Of a stretch of 5,257 bases of DNA, positions 1 to 5,257 are shown piece after piece. The position numbers were made by a program, and so were the translations under genes. Origin of the DNA: Chloroflexota bacterium. GTDB taxonomy: Bacteria > Chloroflexota > Limnocylindria > Limnocylindrales > CSP1-4. The stretch lies in assembly GCA_015661135.1 (NCBI GenBank), contig JACVXW010000141.1, positions 1 through 5,257 of the forward strand. Direction: 5' to 3'. Within the stretch, counting starts at the first letter, position 1, and each line of letters begins with the position of its first letter. The notes below the pieces were generated by a model. That model saw nothing but the letters and a program-made list of their open reading frames with translations. It did no database searches and was not told the origin of the DNA.

Positions 1-1
1 C

Positions 2-931
2 CCCATCCGCTTTGCCGCCCAGCTGTGGGCGCAAGGGACCGACTGGCCGGGCTTCCGGGACGCGGCCCTGGCGGCGGAGGCCACCGGCTGGGATTCGGTC
101 TGGATGTGGGACCACCTCCTCGCGATCTTCGGGCCGCCGGAGCAGCCGATCCTGGAGGGATGGACCACCCTCGCCGGGCTCGGGCCGATCACGAGTCGCG
201 TCCGCCTCGGCCTGATGGTCGGCGCGAACACCTTCCGGAACCCTGGCCTCACCGCGAAACTGGCGACGACGCTGGACCACGTCTCGGGCGGCCGCGCAAC
301 CCTGGGGATCGGCGGCGCCTGGTTCGAACGCGAGCACGACGCCTTCGGCATCGACTTCGGGGCTGGTTTTGGCGAGCGGCTGGACCGGCTGGACGAGTCC
401 GTGATGCTCATCCGGCGCCTGCTCGACGGCGAGCGGGTCAACCACGAAGGCCGCTTCTATACGTTCCGCGACGCGATCTGCGAGCCGCGGCCACTTCAGG
501 CCAGGATGCCGATCCTCGTCGGCGGCTCCGGGCCGCGCAAGACGCTGCGCACGGTGGCGCTCCGTGCAGACGGATGGAACACCTCCGGCCCCCTGGGTGA
601 GGTCCAGGTGAAGCTCGCGAACCTGGACCGGCATTGCGCCGAGGTCGGCCGCGACCGCTCCGAGATCGAGCTGACGGTCAGCTTCCCGATCATCCTGCGC
701 GATCGACGCCACGACGCGGAGCGGGCCTGGGGCGACCGGCTCGAACACAACGGGATGCCGAACGCGGGCGCGGTACCCCACCTGATCGGGACGCCAACCG
801 AGGTCGCGGAAGCACTCCGACCCTTCGTGGACCTCGGCTTCCGGACGGTCGTCGTCCGCCTTCCCGCGCCGTTTGACCACGAGACGATCGACCGGATCGG
901 CGAGGTCGGCGTGCTCCTCGCGGATGCCTGA
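2..931 (+). CDS. LLM-class F420-dependent oxidoreductase (5' partial)
   Basis: This is a probable flavin/F420-dependent oxidoreductase of the bacterial luciferase-like superfamily (TIM-barrel fold, cytoplasmic); its substrate cannot be told from sequence. The reading frame is open from base 2, so the start lies just off the left edge; the ATG at 104 is internal, because the upstream codons read as the normal family N-terminus (AAEATGWDSVWMWDHLL). About 309 residues are present, close to full length. Visible family motifs are QPILEGWTTL (from about base 143), RLGLMVG, NPGLTAKLATTLD, SGGRATLGIGGAW (284-322) and PILVGGSGPRKTLR (from about 509). The C-terminus is intact, with a normal final strand and helix (FRTVVVRLP, then an acidic helix). 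It resembles the second LLM gene at 3425, so the two are probably paralogues. Its stop is 22 bases before the chosen cofD start. F420 use, rather than FMN, is inferred from the family and the cof neighbours. Confidence 0.9.
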   Translation, partial: PIRFAAQLWAQGTDWPGFRDAALAAEATGWDSVWMWDHLLAIFGPPEQPILEGWTTLAGLGPITSRVRLGLMVGANTFRNPGLTAKLATTLDHVSGGRATLGIGGAWFEREHDAFGIDFGAGFGERLDRLDESVMLIRRLLDGERVNHEGRFYTFRDAICEPRPLQARMPILVGGSGPRKTLRTVALRADGWNTSGPLGEVQVKLANLDRHCAEVGRDRSEIELTVSFPIILRDRRHDAERAWGDRLEHNGMPNAGAVPHLIGTPTEVAEALRPFVDLGFRTVVVRLPAPFDHETIDRIGEVGVLLADA

Positions 932-964
932 CGCCGTGGAGCGCTCGTCGCCAATGCCTGACGC
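924..964 (+). repeat. 11-base direct repeat at the LLM stop/cofD start junction
   Basis: ATGCCTGACGC occurs at 924-934 and again at 954-964, exactly 30 bases apart and in the same frame. The first copy contains the TGA stop of the upstream LLM gene (929-931). Both copies offer an ATG followed by Pro-Asp-Ala in the cofD frame. Outside the 11 bases the two 30-base units share little. It may be a decayed 30-base tandem duplication of the gene junction, or chance. Confidence 0.6.
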
Positions 965-1940
965 TCCGGCGGCGCCGCGCGTCCTGGAGCTCGCCGGCGG
1001 CGTCGGCGGGGCGAAGCTCGCCCATGGGCTGCAGGCGCTTATCGGCGATCGGCTGACCGTCGTCGTCAATACCGGCGACGACCTCGAGCGGCACGGGCTC
1101 CTCATCTGCCCGGACCACGACACCGTGATGTACACGCTCGCCGGCATCGACAACCGCGAGTGGGGCTGGGGGATCGCCGGCGAGACATTCGCCGCGAGCG
1201 AGATGCTGGCCGGCTACGGCGAGGAAACCTGGTTCCGGCTGGGCGATCGAGATCTCGCGACGCACATCGTGCGGACGCGCGCGCTGCGTGACGGTGAGCG
1301 CCTGACGACGGTTGCCCTGCGGCTGCAGGAGGCGCTCGGCGTTCGGGCCCGGATCCTGCCGATGACCGATGAGCCCGTGCGGACCCATGTCCGGACCGAC
1401 ACGGGCTGGCTCGACTTCCAGACCTACTTCGTTGGCCGGCGCCAGGAACCGGAGGTTCGCGAGGTCCGGTTCGACGGCATCGAGGTCGCCCGGGCCACGC
1501 CCGAGGTCCTCGAAGCCCTGGCGGCACTGACGACCACGGCCGATTCCATCGTGGTGGCACCTTCCAATCCGTTCGTGTCCGTGGCGCCGATCCTCGCCGT
1601 GTCCGGCATGCGATCGGCGCTCGATGCGGCCCGGGCGCGGGGCGTGCCGGTGGCCGCGATCTCCGGGATCGTCGGCGGGCGGGCGATCAAGGGGCCGGCG
1701 GATCGGATGCTGGCGTCGTTGGGTGGCGAGGCCAGCTCGCTCGGAGTTGCTCGCCTGTACGTCGGCTGGGTGGACCTGTTCGTCCTGGACGGGGTGGATT
1801 CGGCACTCGAGCCGGCGATCCGTGCCCTCGGGTTCGAGACACTCGTGACGGACACCCTGATGGTGGACGATGCGGCTCGTGAGAGGCTCGCCCATGAGGT
1901 CCTGGAGGCCGTGGCGCCCTTGGCGGCGCGACGGCGCTAG
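954..1940 (+). CDS. cofD: 2-phospho-L-lactate (or PEP) transferase CofD
   Basis: CofD/FbiA transfers the phospho-lactyl (or phosphoenolpyruvyl) group from the GDP-activated intermediate made by CofC onto the deazaflavin Fo, giving F420-0 or its dehydro form, in the cytoplasm. From ATG 954 the protein is 328 residues, a normal family length. Motifs are ELAGGVGGAKLAHGL (12-26) near the N-terminus, NTGDD (39-43), GLLICPDHDTVMYTLAG (48-64), WGWGIAGETF, FRLGDRDLATHIVRTRAL, PMTDEPVRT, FQTYFV, APSNP and IVGGRAIKGPADRM. Aspartates in the NTGDD and PDHDT segments are where metal is bound in characterised homologues. Start choice: in-frame ATGs exist at 873, 924 and 954. The last puts the glycine-rich motif about 12 residues in, as usual, and has a GGAG at 938-941, although its 12-base spacing is long. 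ATG 924, overlapping the upstream stop, is the alternative. One small oddity is AISGIVGG where I recall S-P-I-V-G-G being usual. Confidence 0.95.
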   Translation: MPDAPAAPRVLELAGGVGGAKLAHGLQALIGDRLTVVVNTGDDLERHGLLICPDHDTVMYTLAGIDNREWGWGIAGETFAASEMLAGYGEETWFRLGDRDLATHIVRTRALRDGERLTTVALRLQEALGVRARILPMTDEPVRTHVRTDTGWLDFQTYFVGRRQEPEVREVRFDGIEVARATPEVLEALAALTTTADSIVVAPSNPFVSVAPILAVSGMRSALDAARARGVPVAAISGIVGGRAIKGPADRMLASLGGEASSLGVARLYVGWVDLFVLDGVDSALEPAIRALGFETLVTDTLMVDDAARERLAHEVLEAVAPLAARRR

Positions 1941-1949
1941 CATCGCGTC

Positions 1950-2621
1950 GTGGATCGTGCTCTAGCCCCCGCCGCCGCTGACCTGGGATCGACCTGGGCG
2001 CTCGTCCCGCTCCGCGGGCTGGCGGACGCGAAGACGCGGCTGAGCGCGACGCTGGACCCGGAGGAGCGGCTGGCGCTGGTTACGACCATGGCGATCAGGA
2101 CGCTGGCCGCGACCCGCGACGCCGCGAGCCTGCGCGGCACCGTCCTCGTGACGGCGGACCCGGCGGCCGCGGCGCTGGCGCGCGAGTTCGGAGCGCGGAC
2201 GATCGTCCAGCGGCTGCCGGGCCTCAACGCTGCCCTCCGCGAGGCCCGAGCCGAGGCTATCGCCGCCGGCGCCACCGCCGTCCTCGTCGTCCCGATCGAT
2301 CTCCCTGCGATCTCACCCTCGATGATCGAGGCCCTGATCGCCGACGCGCATCTACGGATCGCTGATCGGCCACTGGTCGTCGCGGTCCCCGATCGGCATG
2401 GACGAGGAACGAACGCGCTGCTGATCTCCCCGGCCGACGCCATCGATCCGGCCTTCGGCGAGGACAGCTTCGAAGCTCACGCTGCTGCGGCCCACGCCGC
2501 GGGCGCAGAGTTCCTGCGCCACGAGGGACCGCTCACCCTGGACCTGGACACCGGGGACGACCTTCTCGCCGCGGCCGCACGCGCGGACGGCGCGGGCGAC
2601 GGAAGCCGCGATGCCGCCTGA
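1950..2621 (+). CDS. cofC: 2-phospho-L-lactate/PEP guanylyltransferase CofC
   Basis: CofC (FbiD in mycobacteria) uses GTP to activate 2-phospho-L-lactate or phosphoenolpyruvate, supplying the unstable GDP-linked substrate that CofD consumes. The 223-residue protein has the single nucleotidyltransferase domain expected. Motifs are WALVPLRGLADAKTRLS (16-32), with the AKTRL signature; LPGLNAAL (about 89-96); VVPIDLPAIS (about 113-122), with the acidic residue of the active-site loop; GRGTNALL (151-158); AFGEDSFEAH (168-177); and LDLDTGDDL (197-205). The GTG at 1950, 9 bases after the cofD stop, is the chosen start. There is no clear Shine-Dalgarno sequence, so translation may be coupled to cofD. 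The first 15 residues (Ala/Pro-rich) are not conserved and the true start could be slightly downstream. Arg22 stands where several homologues I recall have Lys. Which three-carbon acid is used cannot be read from the sequence. Confidence 0.94.
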   Translation: MDRALAPAAADLGSTWALVPLRGLADAKTRLSATLDPEERLALVTTMAIRTLAATRDAASLRGTVLVTADPAAAALAREFGARTIVQRLPGLNAALREARAEAIAAGATAVLVVPIDLPAISPSMIEALIADAHLRIADRPLVVAVPDRHGRGTNALLISPADAIDPAFGEDSFEAHAAAAHAAGAEFLRHEGPLTLDLDTGDDLLAAAARADGAGDGSRDAA

Positions 2622-3414
2622 CCCCAGGCCGGTTACGCCGGTGGATCCGGGGCCGTCCCTCACGGTCATCGCCCTCCTGGGCGTGCCGGAGGTTCGACCG
2701 GGCGACGACCTCGCAACCATGATCCTTGACGCCATCGAGGCGACGCCGGGCGTCGTGCCATTGCGCGCCGACGACGTGCTTGTCGTGACCCAGAAGGTCG
2801 TCTCGAAGGCCGAGGGTGCGATCGTCGACCTCAAAGCCGTCGAGCCCCGCCCGGAAGCCGTCGAGTTCGGCAAGGCCTGGGATCGGGACCCGCGTCAGCT
2901 GGAGGTGGTGCTCCGGGAGGCCGCCCGTGTCGTCCGGATGGAGCACGGCGTCCTGATCACGGAGACCCCGCACGGGTTCATCTGCGCCAACGGCGGGGTG
3001 GACGCCAGCAACGTGGGGCCGGCGAGCGGGAGCGTCGTCACGCTCCTCCCCAAGGATCCGGACGCGTCGGCCGCCCGGATCAGGCATGCCATCCGCGAAC
3101 GTCACGGCGTGGACGTGCCGGTGGTGATCTCCGACTCGTTCGGGCGGCCGTGGCGGTGGGGCATCGTGGACGTCGCGATCGGCGTCTCCGGCCTCCTCCC
3201 GATCGAGGATCTCCGCGGCTCCCCGGACCGCGACGGGCGGGTGATGAAGTCCACGATCCGTGCCGTGGCCGACGAGCTCGCCTCGGCCGCCGAGCTGGCC
3301 CTCGGCAAGGTGGCCGGCCGTCCCGCGGCGATCGTCCGTGGCGCCGCCTTCACCCGCGGCGAGGGCTCCATCCGCGACGCGCTGATGCCCGCGTCATGGG
3401 ACCTGTTCCGATGA
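2611..3414 (+). CDS. cofE: F420-0:gamma-glutamyl ligase CofE, stand-alone form
   Basis: CofE adds L-glutamate through gamma-linkages to F420-0 using GTP, forming the polyglutamate tail of F420. The 267-residue protein covers only the ligase domain. Motifs are GVPEVRPGDDLA (24-35), VVTQKVVSKAEG (58-69), HGFICANGGVDASNV (121-135), ISDSFGRPWRWGIVDVAIG (173-191), the LRGSPDRDG region, and TIRAVADELASAAELALGK (215-233). The Asp residues in the ANGGVD and SDSFGR segments match the metal/nucleotide-binding region known from archaeal CofE. Two small departures from the common forms are ANGGVD (often ANAGVD) and SDSFGR (often TDTFGR). The ATG at 2611 overlaps the end of cofC by 11 bases and has GGAAG at 2601-2605 with 5-base spacing, the best ribosome site in the cluster. 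Unlike mycobacterial FbiB there is no fused nitroreductase domain, because the stop follows directly and the next gene is an LLM enzyme. Confidence 0.95.
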   Translation: MPPDPRPVTPVDPGPSLTVIALLGVPEVRPGDDLATMILDAIEATPGVVPLRADDVLVVTQKVVSKAEGAIVDLKAVEPRPEAVEFGKAWDRDPRQLEVVLREAARVVRMEHGVLITETPHGFICANGGVDASNVGPASGSVVTLLPKDPDASAARIRHAIRERHGVDVPVVISDSFGRPWRWGIVDVAIGVSGLLPIEDLRGSPDRDGRVMKSTIRAVADELASAAELALGKVAGRPAAIVRGAAFTRGEGSIRDALMPASWDLFR

Positions 3415-3424
3415 CGCACCCAGC

Positions 3425-4177
3425 GTGAAATTCGGACTCCAGATCAGCTCGTTCACATGGCCCGGCGGCCCTGAGCAGATCGCCCCCACACTCGCCCGCG
3501 TCGTCCGCGTGGCCGACGATGCCGGCTTCGACTCCATCTGGGTGATGGACCACTTCTTCCAGATCCGCGCGGTCGGCCGCCCGGAGGAGCCGATGCTCGA
3601 GGGGATGACGACCCTCGGCTGGATGGCGGCCCACTCGACGAGGGCCCGGCTCGGGCTGATGGTCGGCGGGGTCCACTACCGCCACCCGGGCCTCTGGGTC
3701 AAGGCGGCCACGACGCTGGACGTCCTGTCCGGCGGCCGGGCCTGGTTCGGGATCGGGGCAGCCTGGAACCAGGCGGAATCCGAAGCGCTCGGCTTCCCGT
3801 TTCCACCGCTCGGCACGCGGTTCGCACTGCTGGAGGACACGCTCCGAATCGCCCACGGGATGTGGACCGGCGAGAGCGGGACGGAGGAGGACATCCAGGG
3901 CCACCGGTACCGTGCGACCAGGCTCCTCAACTCCCCCCAGGCGCTCAGCCGGCCGCGGATCCCGATCATGATCGGCGGCGGCGGGGAGCAGAAGACGCTT
4001 CGCCTCGTGGCACAGTACGCCGACGGGTGCAACGTCTTTGGCGGGCCGGAGCGGATCCACCACAAGTTCGAGGTCCTGCGGCGCCATTGTGAGGCGATCG
4101 GCCGGCCGATCGACGAGATCGAGCGCAGCACGCTCCAGAACGTTAACGTGGGCGCCGACTCCGCGAGCGGCCCCTAG
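3425..4177 (+). CDS. LLM-class F420-dependent oxidoreductase, C-terminally truncated by frame disruption
   Basis: This is a luciferase-like F420-dependent oxidoreductase; substrate unknown. The GTG at 3425, 10 bases after the cofE stop, gives a typical family N-terminus (MKFGLQISSFTWPGG). Motifs are GFDSIWVMDHFFQI (34-47), EPMLEGMTTLG (55-65), RLGLMVGG, YRHPGLWVKAATTLD, SGGRAWFGIGAAW (102-114), RPRIPIMIGGGGEQKTLR (177-194) and VLRRHCEAIGRPIDEIE. All the barrel up to about residue 240 looks normal and selected. The frame then ends at residue 250 in a non-family tail (DSASGP), whereas relatives run to about 290-310 residues. The missing C-terminus is visible in another frame just downstream (4174-4269). 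The gene is therefore probably a recent pseudogene, a tolerated truncation, or a sequencing/assembly error. It is paralogous to the LLM gene at the left edge, which keeps its C-terminus. Confidence 0.88.
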   Translation: MKFGLQISSFTWPGGPEQIAPTLARVVRVADDAGFDSIWVMDHFFQIRAVGRPEEPMLEGMTTLGWMAAHSTRARLGLMVGGVHYRHPGLWVKAATTLDVLSGGRAWFGIGAAWNQAESEALGFPFPPLGTRFALLEDTLRIAHGMWTGESGTEEDIQGHRYRATRLLNSPQALSRPRIPIMIGGGGEQKTLRLVAQYADGCNVFGGPERIHHKFEVLRRHCEAIGRPIDEIERSTLQNVNVGADSASGP

Positions 4178-4269
4178 ACGCCGGCCCAGGTCACGTCCGC
4201 GACGTCTGGCAGACCGAGAAGCTCGAGCTCCTCGGGCGAACGCTCCTGCCAGACCTGCGCGACCTCTGA
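4174..4269 (+). pseudogene. Out-of-frame C-terminal remnant of the second LLM oxidoreductase
   Basis: In the frame starting at 4174, which differs from the LLM frame, the sequence reads LDAGPGHVRDVWQTE and then KLELLGRTLLPDLRDL before a TGA at 4267-4269. This matches the usual end of LLM oxidoreductases: a short His-Val strand, an acidic/proline stretch, then a helix of the form LxLLGxxxLPxL. It has no start codon of its own; the same frame is closed by a TAA at 4144-4146. The strand segment after His-Val appears shortened. Comparing 4118-4266 (149 bases) with the roughly 60 residues expected for this part suggests about 40 bases are missing, a number that is not a multiple of three. The call rests on my memory of family C-termini, not on an alignment. 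Confidence 0.6.
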
Positions 4270-4320
4270 GGGCCGAGCCGAGCGCACGGACCCACATACC
4301 CCCCCGGAGTATTCGCCTCG

Positions 4321-4329
4321 TGCTACGAT
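4321..4329 (+). promoter_or_regulatory. Extended -10 promoter element for trxB, likely leaderless
   Basis: TGCTACGAT at 4321-4329 fits an extended -10 element (TG-N-TAnnAT), in a short AT-richer patch within otherwise very GC-rich DNA. It ends 7 bases before the trxB ATG at 4337, so transcription would start at or next to that ATG. No Shine-Dalgarno sequence lies at a working distance; the nearest GGAG (4306-4309) is 27 bases upstream. No convincing -35 box is seen near 4301-4306, which extended -10 promoters often do without. Confidence 0.5.
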
Positions 4330-4336
4330 TGCGCCA

Positions 4337-5257
4337 ATGACCCAGCCAGACCAGCCCTCCCCCTTCGGCGGGCTTTCGATCGACTTCTCGGGGGGCGCCC
4401 CACTTGCGGACGCCACCCCCCCTGCCGCCACTCCCCTCGCCGGCCTGTCGATCGCCTTCGCGCCCGAGGTTGCGCCACTGGCCACGACGACCGGCGGCCC
4501 GAACCCAAGCACCGGCGACGCGTCGCGCCGCACGGAGACCAAGCTCCTGATCGTGGGCTCCGGGCCGGCCGGCCTGACCGCCGCCGTCTACGCGGCCCGG
4601 GCCAACCTTGAGCCCATCGTCCTTGCCGGCTCCGCGCCGGGCGGCCAGCTGATGCTGACGAGCGATGTCGAGAACTACCCGGGCTTCCCGGACGGCATCC
4701 AGGGGCCGGACCTGATGCAAGCGTTCCGCGCCCAGGCCGAGCGATTCGGGACGCACATCGTGGACGTGGACGTGGACCGCGTGGACTTGTCGCAACGGCC
4801 ATTCCGGCTGTGGGCCCGCGGCACCGAGTATCGCGCCCAGAGCCTGGTCGTCGCGACCGGCGCGTCCGCGATGTGGCTGGGTCTCGACAGCGAGACCAGG
4901 CTACGCGGCCGGGGCGTGTCCGCCTGCGCCACCTGCGACGGGTTCTTCTTCAAGGATCGCGAGATCGCGGTAGTCGGCGGCGGCGACACGGCCTTCGAGG
5001 AGGCGAACTACCTGACCCGCTTCGCGACGAAGGTCCACATGCTCCATCGCCGCGACGAGTTCCGGGCCAGCCGGATCATGGTGGAGCGCGCCCGTGCCAA
5101 CCCCAAGATCGAGATCCACACGAACACCGGGATCGACGAGGTCCTTGGCGACGCGAAGGTGGAGGGTCTCAAGCTGAGCGACACCCAGACCGGCAAGACC
5201 CGCACGATGCCGATCGAGGGCCTGTTCATCGCGATCGGCCACCGGCCGAACACGGAA
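4337..5257 (+). CDS. trxB: Thioredoxin reductase (NADPH, FAD) with N-terminal extension, 3' partial
   Basis: Thioredoxin reductase passes electrons from NADPH through FAD and a redox-active disulfide to thioredoxin in the cytoplasm. The window holds 307 residues; roughly 45 to 50 more should follow past the right edge. Motifs in order are the FAD site LLIVGSGPAGLTAAVYAARA (70-89), GGQLMLTSDVENYPGFP, VVATGASA, the catalytic CATCDG (Cys197, Cys200), the NADPH-binding VGGGDTAFEEA (213-223) and HRRDEFRAS (237-245), whose basic residues indicate NADPH, and IAIGHRPNT near the edge. The FAD glycines fall at 74-79, whereas ordinary TrxB has them near residue 10-15. The protein thus begins with about 60 extra Pro/Ala/Gly-rich residues. 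ATG 4337 is the only ATG or GTG start in this frame between the promoter and the FAD motif, and the frame is open throughout, so the extension looks real. It has no hydrophobic signal peptide and holds a duplicated GLSIxF peptide. The gene is probably transcribed separately from the cof cluster. Confidence 0.93.
   Translation, partial: MTQPDQPSPFGGLSIDFSGGAPLADATPPAATPLAGLSIAFAPEVAPLATTTGGPNPSTGDASRRTETKLLIVGSGPAGLTAAVYAARANLEPIVLAGSAPGGQLMLTSDVENYPGFPDGIQGPDLMQAFRAQAERFGTHIVDVDVDRVDLSQRPFRLWARGTEYRAQSLVVATGASAMWLGLDSETRLRGRGVSACATCDGFFFKDREIAVVGGGDTAFEEANYLTRFATKVHMLHRRDEFRASRIMVERARANPKIEIHTNTGIDEVLGDAKVEGLKLSDTQTGKTRTMPIEGLFIAIGHRPNTE
4370..4483 (+). repeat. Duplicated GLSIxF...APLA peptide in the TrxB N-terminal tail
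   Basis: Residues 12-24 (GLSIDFSGGAPLA, bases 4370-4408) and 36-49 (GLSIAFAPEVAPLA, bases 4442-4483) are imperfect copies spaced 24 residues apart. The DNA copies also resemble each other, differing mostly at scattered positions. They are joined by a Pro/Ala/Thr-rich linker, and a further Gly/Pro/Ser/Thr linker leads to the FAD domain. No known domain is recognised. Confidence 0.65.

Noticed and set aside
104..106. ATG at 104 as the start of the first LLM gene
   Set aside because: The frame is open upstream to base 2 and the codons there give a conserved LLM N-terminal segment, so this Met is internal.
690..1943. Long minus-strand open frame (417 codons) opposite the end of the first LLM gene and cofD
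   Set aside because: The + strand here encodes a clear CofD with all family motifs. The antisense translation is Arg/Pro/Gly-rich with no recognisable domain, as expected from strong third-position GC bias.
4178..4336. Possible transcription terminator between the LLM gene and trxB
   Set aside because: Short palindromes such as AGCTCGAGCT exist, but it lies in the former coding remnant. No GC-rich hairpin followed by a T-run is visible.
4760..4786. GTGGAC hexamer tandem repeat (three copies plus one after a CGC) inside trxB
   Set aside because: It encodes an alternating Val-Asp stretch in a normal strand region of TrxB and is too short and too easily explained by codon bias to count as a functional repeat.
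3350..4795. Very long minus-strand open frame (481 codons) across the second LLM gene, the gap and the start of trxB
   Set aside because: It runs opposite two well-supported genes and the intergenic gap, has no recognisable motif, and has the composition of a shadow frame. Its length comes from the scarcity of stop codons in GC-rich DNA.

Overview
This window carries an F420 cofactor locus from a GC-rich bacterium. Five genes lie close together on the + strand, with gaps of 22, 9 and 10 bases and one 11-base overlap, so they probably form one operon. In order they are a luciferase-like (LLM) F420-dependent oxidoreductase cut by the left edge, cofD (2-phospho-L-lactate or PEP transferase), cofC (the guanylyltransferase that makes the CofD substrate), cofE (F420-0:gamma-glutamyl ligase), and a second LLM oxidoreductase. 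After a gap of about 160 bases, thioredoxin reductase (trxB) begins on the same strand, probably from its own promoter, and runs off the right edge.

The three cof genes cover the later half of F420 assembly. CofC activates a three-carbon phospho-acid with GTP, CofD joins it to the deazaflavin Fo, and CofE adds the glutamate tail. The Fo synthase genes (cofG/cofH or fbiC) are not in the window. The two flanking LLM enzymes belong to a family that uses the finished cofactor, so synthesis and use of F420 are encoded together. CofE is a stand-alone ligase and lacks the C-terminal nitroreductase domain of mycobacterial FbiB.

The organism is inferred only from composition and gene style: very high GC, GTG starts, weak or absent Shine-Dalgarno sequences and separate cofC/cofD/cofE genes. 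Chloroflexota (Limnocylindria/Ellin6529-like or Thermomicrobia-like) is my first guess and Actinomycetota the second. No marker gene in the window settles it.

The parts that depart from a routine annotation are these. (1) The second LLM gene has a broken C-terminus: its frame stops at 4177, and a recognisable family C-terminus continues in another frame to 4269. (2) TrxB has an N-terminal extension of about 60 residues containing a duplicated GLSIxF...APLA peptide. (3) An extended -10 element ends 7 bases before the trxB ATG, suggesting a leaderless mRNA. (4) A short direct repeat duplicates the LLM stop/cofD start junction. I see no RNA gene, CRISPR array, mobile element or wholly unknown system here.
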